From: Paramacrobiotus richtersi
Taxonomy: Eukaryota > Tardigrada > Eutardigrada > Parachela > Macrobiotidae
Assembly (NCBI GenBank): GCA_034698045.1
Contig: JAQGAU010000989.1
Coordinates: 1-22,168 of the forward strand
Direction: 5' to 3'
DNA length: 22,168 nt
Below are positions 9,996 to 20,128 of this stretch, one piece after another. The stretch's first letter is position 1, and the number at the start of each line of letters is the position of its first letter. Position numbers and translations under genes: made by a program. Under the pieces are notes generated by a model. It did no database searches. It saw nothing but the letters and a program-made list of their open reading frames with translations, and had not been told where the DNA came from.

Positions 9996-11742
9996 CATCT
10001 GTGTACAGATATACGCATATCTTTACTGCGAATTTAACAGTTTCGAATAACCGTACGTCAGAGTTAAAAAAATACAGCCTTTATTGCGTTTCAACCAGCC
10101 CTATGTTCGCGCAAGCACAAACGCTTGAACAACAACACATAAAATGAATTATTTGCCACGAAGCTGATACAAAGAATGAATGGACTGGTGTGTAAAAAGC
10201 TATGCAAGCATTCACAAGTCAGATACGCATTTTAATACATATATATGTTTATTTATTTATAATTGTTGTATCCCGGCATAAAACCAAAAACCCACTACAT
10301 ATCGTGATATACCGGAAATAAAACGTTTTCAAAGCTACACAAAAGAATTTTCATTTATTTTTGATTAAAGTGGGAAAAAATGGAAAGCCGGGATACCACG
10401 TAGGATGCTATTCAGAACAGTCCAAACCTCTGTACCAACTGCTCGAAACAAATTATGTAAATCCTCCTACTGTAACAACGCAATAAAGGTAATTTGTAAC
10501 GGAAACAATCATCAATGAACACCAATACCATCGGAACAATTAAACTGGGCGTAACAGCATCGTTAGCGACCGTGCTGAGGTCGACCGGCAAGACGGAACA
10601 GCTTCACGGTATATTACTCTTAAACAGTTGATTGGGGCCTGGTACGCTCCACTCCTTACAAGATTTATTTTAAAAAATTACATAACTACAGTTTAGAGAA
10701 ATAATGAATATGCTACTTTATGCTACAAATGTGCTACAATTTTGGATCACACTAAGAAATCTGTCGCGGTAAATTGACAGTCTGGAAACCGTGGCGCATG
10801 ATTACCCGAACGCGTTTCAACGAGCTGATAGTGCTTCACAGGAATCACAGCCACTCTAGGTCATCCTACAAGGTAGGGCTGATTGTGCTTTAGTAGTCAG
10901 AAACATTGGTTGTCACGATGGTTGTCACAAGCGATTCGAATTCTGCATGCTGGACACTCTTCCCCAAAGGGTTCTCTGTCTCACACAACGCACTGGAGAC
11001 TGACTCGCCCGGCTTTGAGAAAAATGAACAAAGTATTCTCGGCTCGCAGGCATTTGGGGAAATGACAGCCCTCTTAGAGAACACCATGGATATCAATTTC
11101 CGGCTTGCAGAGCACACCACAGAATAATATCAGGTCTATAGCGAACCAAAAAACAGACGCCGGCCTACGAATCCCTTCGGGGAATATTGTCCAACTAGCC
11201 AAACAACCAGGGGAATAGTTTTCGGTAGTTTGTTTTGTTTCTGGAAACAAGTTCGGCTAAATTAAGCGACTGAGGGCGTTCTTGCGGCTTCGAAGTTCTG
11301 GATGAGTAGAATTTGCACCGTGCGGAATTTCGGCCACCTGAACCCCTTAAGCAGTCTCTCGCGAAAGTGCCCTCTCGGGAAAAAGTCGCCTTTAGACTTA
11401 ATTTTTCCCCGTCCCGACGGTTTTAACAGTCACTTTTGACTAACCAGGTCAGAACTGTGCAAAGCAAGCGTCACAGCTGCAAATTACGGTCACTGCTACT
11501 ACGCAGACAGCGCGGAGAGCAGCAACAATGGTTTACCAAATCAGATCTGGCCATTCGCTAGTCGGCATCAAAAGGTCAACAATGTGAATCACAGCGGTCA
11601 GTAGTTGAGCGAAGGTCAGCCTAGCAGTCGGGCTCGTTAAAGCAACCGGCATTTTTGCTAGCACCCCGATCAAATGATGCAGATGTGTCATTTATTTAAT
11701 GTACCGTGTCTAAGGCCGGGTTGTTTAGCGGTGTTTGTCGAG

Positions 11743-11769
11743 CCGTGGTGTGATTATATCACACCACGG
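11743..11769. repeat. Perfect 12-bp inverted repeat upstream of the aldo-keto reductase
   Basis: CCGTGGTGTGAT and ATCACACCACGG pair perfectly around TAT. With a one-base bulge the stem extends through TCGA on both sides. It is about 190 bases upstream of the reductase ATG, so it may be a regulatory dyad or the scar of a fold-back event. Confidence 0.7.
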
Positions 11770-11877
11770 TCGAGCTATCGATATGACTTTATTGTATATG
11801 CCGATAGTGCAACTGCGATTAGACTTGCAGCGAAAGCCGATAAGCTAACAGTATACAAACGCTGAGTCCTTGCGCAG

Positions 11878-11887
11878 TTACTCAGCA
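11878..11887 (-). promoter_or_regulatory. Antioxidant-response / CNC-Maf-like site
   Basis: The minus strand reads TGCTGAGTAA, one base from the Maf-recognition half TGCTGAGTCA bound by Nrf2/CncC-type factors. It lies 70 bases upstream of the reductase ATG; aldo-keto reductases are common targets of these factors in animals. The motif is short and its function is inferred. Confidence 0.35.
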
Positions 11888-11957
11888 GTATCCTGGTATT
11901 GCTGGTTCTTTGCCGGTTGCTCCCTATTGCTTTTCTCACGTTGCAAAGGACCTGAAA

Positions 11958-13598
11958 ATGTACGACAACAGGCGCTGCGTCCACCTGAACAGCGGATTTG
12001 ATATGCCTTTGATCGGCCTGGGCACGCTGAGCGTACGAACCGTACACTGGACATTATACATCTAGTATACTGTTTTTCAGCAGATGTTTAACGCCGTTGC
12101 GTAAACTGGTAGATTTCGGACGAAGAGACAACCAAGGCGGTGGAAGCGGCCGTTAATCTAGGCTACCCGGCATATTGACACGGCCTACCGGTACTTTAAC
12201 GTGGCGGGCGTCGGCCGCGACATCCGCAACAAGATCGCACAGGGCGTCATCAAGCGCGAGGACATCTTCGTTACCACCAAGGTATCTATGTCGCATAGCC
12301 TTGTTTTAAAGACTGTTTGTTTTGGAAATAAGGTCTGGCTGTGTGACCGCAGTTACCGCATACCCGCCTAACGCCCGAGCGCGTGGCGCTGGAGAAGTCG
12401 CTGACCGGACTTTGATATCGGCTACATTGACCTGTACCTTATGCACTCACCCCTCGGCTTCCAACCGCCGTAAGGTAGCCAACTAACTGTGAAGTTTAAC
12501 AGCCAGATGCTAATTGTGATGATGTACAGATGAAAGCATCCTGTACCCGACGGACGAGCAGGGCACCCACCTCATCCACGATGTGGACCACAAGGCCGTC
12601 TGGCGTGTAAGTATGGGCACGCTACAAGCATGACGCTTCTGAGGTAAACCGCTAGATTGATCTTTTCTGACAGGAAATGGAGAAGGCAGTGGAATCCGGA
12701 AAGGTGCGCTCCATCGGGGTGTCCAACTTCAACCGACGCCAGATCCAGTTCATCCTCGATAACTGCACCATCAAACCTGCCAACCTCCAGGTATGCAAAT
12801 CTTTTGTGTAATCCTCCGACCATACAGTTACATAAAAATACTGCAGAACAATTTTTTTTAATGCAGGATACTGTGGGGAAAACTGTGGGGAAATAAGTTG
12901 AACATTGTAAACATCCGAAGTATAGCTAAATGATTTAAAAGTTCGACCAGACCTGAAGTCCCTACTGGGTTGTCTGCTCTTGTGTTGTAATAATAATAAT
13001 AAAAATTACGTAATGCCGTCTAGATTGAATGCCACATCTATTGCCAGCAACAAGAGCTGATCAACTACTGTCGCTCCAAAGGCATCACCGTGACCGGCTA
13101 CGGGCCCTGCGTAATCCGGGCCTGATGGCCAAGCTGCGCGAGTCCGGCAAGACCGTTATTCTGGATGAGCCGGCGCTGCAGCCGTTGACGAAGAAGTACA
13201 ACGAGACGACCGCACAGGTACGTACCGCTCAATCGGTATGCGTTAGTATTCGTATCCTATAGTTAGTACGCTGTGGTGCTACCATTAACATGGATGCCAC
13301 GTATGTACGAGATTACACATACAGTACAGTACATATTAACATACAAAAGAATTCCGTACTTGGATTAATGACATTGTGTTGACTATATTATTATGTGTAC
13401 TCATGAGGCTTACGTATGGTGAAGATTTTGCTGCGATGGGAAGTACAGCGCGATATCATCGTCATTCCCAAGAGCACCAACCCTAAACGCATGAACGAGA
13501 ATTTGAACATTTTCGACTTCGAGCTCACCCAGACGGAGATGGACGTCATCGGCAAGCTGGACCAGAAACTCCGCGTTGACGCTCGGTCGTTTAGGTAA
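11958..13598 (+). pseudogene. Aldo-keto reductase (AKR1-like), 7 exons, frame-disrupted
   Basis: NADPH-dependent aldehyde/ketone reductase of the AKR superfamily, cytosolic (beta/alpha)8 barrel. Exons: 11958-12032, 12113-12281, 12333-12469, 12530-12606, 12674-12790, 13024-13217, 13425-13598, all GT-AG. About 314 residues, near family size. Visible hallmarks: MPLIGLGT, HIDTAYRYFN (catalytic Asp and Tyr), IFVTTK (catalytic Lys), YIDLYLMHSP (catalytic His), [15 protein letters not shown], and the cofactor-binding IPKSTNPKRMNEN. The frame breaks repeatedly by single bases: an extra C near 12167, a missing C near 12347, an extra T near 12411, a phase mismatch at the 12469/12530 junction, and a missing C near 13106. 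There is no stop by substitution. Either a very young pseudogene or base-run errors in the assembly. The stop at 13596 overlaps a possible donor (AG/GTAAAT), so a further C-terminal exon may exist. Confidence 0.85.
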
Positions 13599-14400
13599 AT
13601 CGACCATGCTATTTGCGCTGCCTCGAGACTGACGTGAGTTGCCTTGCTGAACAAATTTGCAGTATAAATGTCCTGGAAAGCAAGGATGGCCCTTGAGGCC
13701 CCAATGATCCATATTAAGCAACCACCGCATCTCCTTCTTCCATGCCCATTTTGTCGAGTGCTGTCTACTTACTATCACTAGTCTTTGGTGCTTTTCCGTC
13801 CAATGGGTTACAAGGAACTCGCATAGTACTACACAGACAGTGAAACGGTTTTCTCAAATAGAAAAAATGTCATACGTCTACACAGTAGAAACTACAAACC
13901 TGGCATGCGGTGTTCGAAAAGTTAGTGGTTCGAAAGGTCAGTTGTTCACTTGAAGTCCAAGTCAGCCTTGAGTTTGTTAGTGCGAAACTTTTCTTTGCAT
14001 AGCTTTTTTAAGCCGTTCTTCTTAAGCCGGCGCTAAGTCTTCTCACCTACTACTCACCTACTACCTCTTAAAGCAAGCAAGAAGATAAGCAAACAATGAA
14101 GATTGTTTAAGTATTTGCTTGATTGTAAATAAAAAAATTTATTGTTTACTTGCTATTAAGAAGCGCAAGTTTTCTGTTGATTACCAACGAACAGCATCGT
14201 TAGACCGCAGAATGCAAATCTAACACGGTGCATGCAGGCGCTAGGATGTCAGCGATATCACTACCGTAGCAAATTCATTTCAAAGCGTTAGAACTTTTTC
14301 TGTGTAAATACACTGCACAATGTGTGGTCAAATAATATCGAACAGTGAGGGCAGCTTGGGAATGCGCAACTCGAAATACTGTCGCATACATAGTTTGTGG
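13599..14400. other. Spacer after the reductase
   Basis: No gene supported. There is an AATAAA at 14128-14133 that could end the reductase transcript, and a two-unit tandem repeat CTCACCTACTA near 14042-14065. An ORF on the minus strand (14328-14597) is not supported by the related copy of this DNA at about 17.9 kb. Confidence 0.45.
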
Positions 14401-15396
14401 AGCTCCAGATTTCTTGTCGTTTCTTTAACATCCTCGGAAACTTGGGCTGCGCTGGCAGCTACACTGCACTGATAAAAGTCTGCAGGTCCTAGCGCGAAGG
14501 TCCATATCACCAGAACATACGGTGCCCGAAACAGTAACCACATACTCACTGGACACGATGGATCAGTGCGGTCGAGAAATGAATTAACCATGTACAATGA
14601 ATAAATCAGATCAGTTTATTTCGCTAATACTTGAAATATTATACTTCTGCTGTCCCAAGAGACATCAGTATGCGCTGAATAATTATAGTAACAGTCTCAG
14701 ATCGGAAGTCGCAACCCTGTTCCTTGAGTTTTCCGCCTTTGGCTACGGTAGTAAGATGATGACTACCCGGAAATTAACAAATTTTCGCAATACTGTAAAT
14801 GATAGTCAAACAGAACACAGGTAGTCATAAGTATAACGGAAGAGAATCGATCAGGTATTAAATAAAATCAGCATAACTACCAAAATTCCCGGTTTCTTGG
14901 AAGCGTCAGCAAAACCCCCTACAAAAATGGTTGTTGTTATTAATTTCCAGTCCACTCTCATTTTTTTTCTGACCTTATTTGCTTGCACAAACCAGCAATC
15001 TCCAAACTAACGGTAATTAATACGATCCTTCATAAAGTCTCCGTTCACCTTTTCCATCTACTGTATGTGCGGCGAAACCGAGACAAGTGTTTACGCACAA
15101 TCACGCAATATCTCGGCATTGCCAGTTTACGAACACAGTATCAATCGAAGCACTGTGCAGTGTGCCATGCACAGCCATTCTTTCCACCATTTACGATGAC
15201 CACGGTGGCTTGTGGTTTTAATCATATGCGCAACGGGAATTACCTTCTACTAATTTTGAGTTTTAACCGTTGCTTTTGGATGAGACCAGATCTACCCAGT
15301 CTCGACTGCACTTTGCTCATCAGATTCTTTGCTAAACATACCACATATTTAGACCGGCACCGTTTTTCAGCATCAACCGCTTTGTGGCTGTAATGG
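14400..15396 (+). pseudogene. Truncated, decayed duplicate of the GPCR first exon and its 5' flank
   Basis: This is a diverged copy of 17880-18940. Landmarks: 24 identical bases at 14645-14668 and 18054-18077; GTTTACGCACAATCA at 15089-15103 and 18516-18530; then the N-terminal QPFFPPF and the loop sequence before transmembrane helix 3 (FWM..DLPSLDC) in both. The intact start ATG (18530) corresponds to ACG here. About 125 bases covering helices 1-2 are missing, so 15204-15273 stands for about 195 bases in the intact gene, and the helix 3 part is scrambled. Similarity ends at ATCAACCGCTTTGTGGC, the NRF region at the cytoplasmic end of helix 3, where an inverted repeat begins. The second exon is absent. 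It is not expected to encode a receptor. Confidence 0.85.
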
Positions 15397-15431
15397 CGTC
15401 AGTAACACCATCACAGCCACAAAGCGGTTGA
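15373..15431. repeat. 24-bp fold-back inverted repeat at the pseudogene breakpoint
   Basis: The left arm 15373-15396 and right arm 15408-15431 are reverse complements with a single mismatch, around an 11-base loop. The left arm is receptor-derived sequence (the INRF region); the right arm is its inverted copy, and receptor similarity stops there. Confidence 0.85.
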
Positions 15432-15864
15432 CTCGGGCGCATGCATGTCAAGTCAAATCAGTAAATCTCGATCTGAGAGGAAAAATTTTATCGTACGGGT
15501 TATTAATTTTATAAAATATGTATGTTTCACAGCGACCATTCAAAGCTGTTACTAAGTATTATTAAATATTAATCGACCGAAGCGGAGCGAAGGTCTTCTA
15601 TAGTCAACTCAAATGGATTTTGATGTCTGTGGGCCATTCCGTCAGTCGGTCATCAATATTTTTATTAATTTAGTGAAGTATTTGTTAATCTATTTATTTC
15701 ATTTATTTATCCCACAATGTGTTTTATTATTTATTATAAGTATATTATATCATTTGTTTTGTTTTATTTTATTTTATTATTTGTTGTATTTATTTTATTA
15801 TTACTAATATAATATGATTGTTGTTTTGTTATTGTCATATTATTGTAATATTATTATTAATATT

Positions 15865-15914
15865 TAATCGGTTAAAAACGGTCGGTTAATCGGTTAACGG
15901 TCGGTTAATCGGTT
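15865..15914 (+). repeat. Tandem repeat, TAATCGGTT-based, 19-22 base period
   Basis: TAATCGGTT starts at 15865, 15887 and 15906. The first two units are followed by an A-rich linker and CGGTCGGT. The third unit is partial. Confidence 0.75.
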
Positions 15915-16033
15915 CAATAATTTTTGTTATTTGCTTATTTATTTCTTAATGTTAATAAATAGCATGATTTTACTTGTAATAGTGTCATATATATATATAA
16001 CCTTTATTGCTGTTCAGATCTTCTCCATGCCGT

Positions 16034-16091
16034 ATTTATGGGCCAAAAAACAAAACCCCGTGGGGAAAAAATAAAAAAAGGCCACATAAAT
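16034..16091. repeat. Nested inverted repeat (hairpin)
   Basis: ATTTATGGGCC (16034-16044) pairs with GGCCACATAAAT (16080-16091) with one bulged base. Inside lies a second inverted repeat, CCCC-gt-GGGG (16056-16065), separated from the outer stem by A-rich arms. Confidence 0.6.
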
Positions 16092-17561
16092 TGATCTTTT
16101 AACGACATTTAACTACTCTCAAAACTCGGTCGGCCACGAGCAATCCCTCGACTGTCTGGAGGGACTGCGAATTTGATACCGCAACAGAAACATGGCTAAC
16201 TATAAAGAAATTTCTGCAAACCTTTGCCTCCAAAACAAATCTTTGCATTCGTGTGGGGACAAACTCTGCTTTACAAAACGAAAAACGGGTTACTGTTTAG
16301 GTCTCTATGGTGGGGAGGTTATTTCGGTTTTTAAAAGTCAGTGAAGTGCTTTTTACCGGAAGTGAAATGAGAAATGAAATCTAGGGCAGTGAAATTATCG
16401 TGCTGCACTTGCGAGCTTTGCTGACAACAATTACCAAAACGTTTTCTCAATCAGATTTGTAGATCGGTAAATATGGATTTTTACTCAAAATCCTTGGGTA
16501 GGAGGTCCATAATAATGCTTGGTCTCATGTTTCCCTATGTACGTACTTCCTTCGCTTCGGTTATTCAGTGCCCGCAATCAGCGAGTGCACTTTCCTAGTT
16601 AGTATAACTAATTATAAGTAAACAGTTCTGCGCTAATAGTAGAAGGTAAAGTAAACAGGTTAAGGCAAAGGTGGGTCAACACAGTACGGTAAACGGTAAG
16701 TAAGGTTGTGCGGACGAGCAGCACACATTAAGGAAGTTCTTTTCTTTTTACCGACAGTAACACATCACTGATGTGTAAATGGCTATGGTAAAATCTGCTC
16801 TGATCGTCAGAAGGTAATTCTAGTTTAATTTATGTGTTGATAATGGCTCCGGATTGTTGCACTGCTAACAGTCAACATAAGCAGGCCGGGGTTCTTCTGC
16901 TCTTGCTTGTTTTTTATTAGAAGTAAGCTTAGTAAATCGAATAATCACATCGACAATGCGTACAGTTCAAAAATTTTCTGAGTCATAATTCTCAGCACAT
17001 AAAAACGTCTCTCCGTTGAGGCAAGCTACGGATTTACCCTTAGCGCAAATTACTATAAACTTTTTTTCTCGAAACGTGGAAATGAGGAAGCTAGCGGGTG
17101 ATGTGGCAGGAAAATGACAGCTTTGGACACACAGGACAGTGCAGTGTCGATCTGTTACAACCTGCGCCAGCACAGTAAGCATTTGTAAGTAATTAACAAG
17201 GCAAACGTGCGCAAATCATTTATGCACCAAACAATCTTTCGAGATCTAAAAAACGTGAGCACCATAATTCTTCTCCCTAATTCTTGGACAGGTCTTTTTA
17301 CGATCGGAGGGACAGGATCCAAAGAGACGCACAACGAGGAAAGGTCACAGTTTATTGTTGAAGAATCGCCCGTGTCAGTGTGTAAGAGATCGCTTTCCGG
17401 TTTGCTTGCTTGGCTGACACACAGGGCGATCAATAATTAGTTTAGAAAATTTCTTCAGACATGGCGATGGAAATCGCGAAATCAGGAGTATCAGTAATAT
17501 AAAGTCCTCTGAATACAAGGGTCCACCAAACGTCACCATGAACCAGACGAGATACAGGTTC

Positions 17562-17589
17562 TCGGCAGCTGCCGCATATCTGCAGATAT
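17562..17589. repeat. Two adjacent perfect palindromes
   Basis: CGGCAGCTGCCG (12 bp) is followed two bases later by ATATCTGCAGATAT (14 bp). The first contains the E-box CAGCTG. They lie about 940 bases upstream of the GPCR start; a regulatory role is only possible. Confidence 0.55.
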
Positions 17590-18529
17590 CATAGACAAGG
17601 GATTGCTAATTATCGTGGAGTAGTAGTAGTTAGAATTCGAATGAAACCAGGTAAGACGATATAGATGAACACCTGACTAATAACGATTTTCCGGCAGAAG
17701 TGTCCGGAAACTGTGTTAATTCCAATTCGACTAAAACGTTTGATAAAAGGAAGCCTCAGATGGCCGTGTTACAGCAATGTTCGCCGAAGCAGCAGTCACG
17801 AATCTGGTGAAAACTGACGTTTATGAAAATTCAGGCCTCGGAGTGGCTATTTACAGCAGGCTTAAGAAAATGTGATGAGGCCTTTAGATGCCAAGGAACG
17901 ATTCTTTTTGCTGTTTAAAATCTGCGCAAACTCTGGTTGCGCGTGCAAATACAGTGCACTGGGCAATATTAAATAGGGCGGTCGAGGAAATGAATTCACG
18001 ATGCAGTACATAGAAAGTGTTGATAAAGTAGACGAGTTTATTTAGTTAATTGATTCTGCTGTCCCAAGAGACATCAGAATTCTAGGCAGTAACATTTCTT
18101 ATGATATCGGAAGTCGTTATAATTTTTATGCCCTTAACCACTAAGAGGGCGACTAACCGGAAATTAAGGATTTGGATTATGATTCTACAATTTCTTCTTG
18201 GAGAAATGTCACAGAGCCTCGAAGAGAGCGGAAGCAAATCAGTCGGATACAGGAATAATGAGCAGAACTGATGTGCATGTCATCCTGTATTATTTGTATG
18301 TCTCGGTGTTCCTCTCCGCCTTCTAGGAAGCGTAAGCAAAACTCCTACAAAAATGGGTGCAGTCATTGATTTTCAGTCTATTCTCAGTTACTGCTGATCA
18401 TAATCTTATTCGCTTACATAAAACAGCGTGCTCCAGACTAGCGGTGATTAACATGGTTGCTGATTAAAGTCTCGGTTAATCTTTTTCCTCTCTGATCCAC
18501 GAAACCGAAACAAGGGTTTACGCACAATC

Positions 18530-20128
18530 ATGTCGACATTGCCAGTTTTCCATAACATAACCAATCAAAGCACTGTGTCACAGCCATTCTTTCCCCCATT
18601 CGCAATGACCCTTGGAATAAAGATTTGGCTTGTTTTCTTCATCATCATATGCGGAATGGGAGCCATTCTTAACCTTCTCATATTCTTAGCGGTGTTAACC
18701 CAACGCTCACTCCAAACTGGCTCGGGTTGGCTGATTGCTCATAAACAGTTGTTGGATGGTGTGATTTGTGGGGTCATCTATCCGCTGATCACCTCGCCGG
18801 TTCGGGCTTTTTGGATGGGCGACGATCTCCCCAGTCTCGACTGCAATCTGCTCATCTTTTCTCAGCTAACTCTCATGCAGACCGGCTACTGGGTCGCGCT
18901 GTTTTTGGGGATCAACCGTTTTGTTGCCCTAATGGTGCCGCATAGCTACAGTAAAATCTCTTCTTACAAGGTAATTCTTAGTCTTTTGCACCGATCGTAA
19001 GCGCTGTCGAAACGTTAAAAGGGCAACATGAGCAACTAAAGGGGTCCCTTTTAGCTTGTCACACCGGAATAGTTGACAATCTGAAATTAGTAAGTCGGTA
19101 TATTAGCGGCTGCGCCGCGCTGTGAATGAAGGTCGCCGATTTCGGAATTAGTGAATCGTAGAACTAACGTGATTTTCCGTATAGGCGAAAGAAACATAAG
19201 TGCTCTGTTTTGACTGGCTTGCGCCTATCGGTTTTTTTCGCGTGTAAAGAATAAGCCAAGCGTTATACTATGATATATTCCTTGCTCGGTTTATTCTACC
19301 TTTCTTACATAAAGACTGCCTTATGATAAAGTGGACTGCATAAGTTAGTAAAAAAAGCGCCACTGAGAATTCTCTAACCGGAAGCTAAGTCTACCCCCAG
19401 CGTCTTCAGCTCAGAATTATAGTACGCTTGACTTTGTTTCACCTTGAAGAGATTCCGGTGATGTTACTCCTGATGATGGGTTTAAATAAATGGGCTAGCT
19501 GCATATAACTTTAATACTCTTTGTTACTAGAAGTATCCTTTAAGACACTGTTAGTACTACCGTGTCCGTATTTGGTGCAAGACCATTCTTTTACAAGGTG
19601 CTGACGACCTTCATCCTCATCTCCTGGGTGATCGCCATTGCCGCCCAACTTCCCGGTGTTTTTGGTTATGGATTTCTTAACGGACTGTCCCCCTACCTCA
19701 TCTGCTCGACGCTGCAGATGCGAGCGAACAGCTACGCCATGTTCAGCGTGTCGATCACTTTCGGACAGTACCTTCCCATTGCGGCATTGGGGGCCCTATA
19801 CATTACCATTTTCCTGGCTGCTTGGAGAAAACGCCGACGTATTGCCAACGAAGCCGCTCCGACACTGAGTCGCGAAGTGTACCAGAGAAAGTTCGACACG
19901 GCGAAATTACTGTTCATATCGTATGTGTGGAATACGGTCACCAGTCAACTGCCGATAATTCTGTTGCTCTTGATTCCGCCGTACATGCGAAAGGGTCCTA
20001 TGATGACCTACTGGATGCGGACGATCACAGTCTGCGAGTACGCTGTGAATCCGGTAACTTATTGTATCTGGTTCCTGTTTAGCGTGCTGCAACCATACGA
20101 ATTATTTCTCTTTAGGTGTTTTTCTTAG
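18530..20128 (+). CDS. Class A (rhodopsin-like) G protein-coupled receptor, 2 exons
   Basis: Seven-helix plasma membrane receptor; ligand unknown. Exons 18530-18970 and 19598-20128 join in phase 0 (AAG/GTAATT donor; acceptor TTTTACAAG/GTG) to give 323 residues. The N-terminus carries glycosylation sites NIT (9) and NQS (12). Helices lie at about 30-57, 66-90, 105-130, 148-167, 192-222, 248-274 and 285-312. Class A marks: Asn in helix 1 (GAILNLL), Cys105 at the top of helix 3 with Cys183 in extracellular loop 2 as likely disulfide, Pro207 in helix 5, Pro266 in helix 6, NPVTY (298-302) in helix 7, then a short helix 8. The usual DRY is NRF (129-131), and loop 3 is basic (WRKRRR). Intracellular loop 3 and tail are short. 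Upstream ATGs within intron 2's end are excluded because only the acceptor at 19597 keeps phase. I cannot assign a subfamily. Confidence 0.88.

Larger units (their letters stand above)
9159..11877. other. Long region without a convincing gene
   Basis: Short ORFs exist, such as 9604-9909 (+, 101 codons) and 10906-11127 (+, 73 codons), but neither shows a recognisable domain, splice context or signal peptide, and I do not call them. Noted instead: a 14-bp direct repeat CAAGAGAACATTCA with 19-base period (9220-9252), a large palindrome at 9959-9995, and another at 11743-11769. The last few hundred bases must contain the promoter of the reductase at 11958. Confidence 0.5.
15432..17880. other. AT-rich, repetitive region without a convincing gene
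   Basis: From about 15650 to 15870 the sequence is T/A-rich low complexity; the 64-codon ORF there (15613-15807) is compositional. Other contents are a tandem repeat at 15865-15914, (TA)n near 15988-16000, a hairpin at 16034-16091, and inverted CGAAGCG motifs at 15573 and 16546. Overlapping ORFs on both strands near 17155-17440 have no recognisable domain. Two adjacent palindromes lie at 17562-17589. Confidence 0.5.

Noticed and set aside
14328-14597. 89-codon minus-strand ORF that looks mildly coding
   Set aside because: It lies partly in the duplicated GPCR 5' flank, and the related copy near 17.9 kb does not preserve the frame.
15613-15807. 64-codon ORF with hydrophobic Leu/Tyr/Ile/Phe-rich translation
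   Set aside because: Direct product of T/A low-complexity DNA, not a membrane protein.
17155-17440. Overlapping ORFs of 92 (-) and 77 (+) codons
   Set aside because: Mutual shadows with no recognisable family.
19562-19597. Upstream extension of the GPCR second exon (SVFGARPFFYK)
   Set aside because: No AG before it gives the phase needed by the first exon's donor; the acceptor at 19597 does, and it joins the loop to helix 4 naturally.
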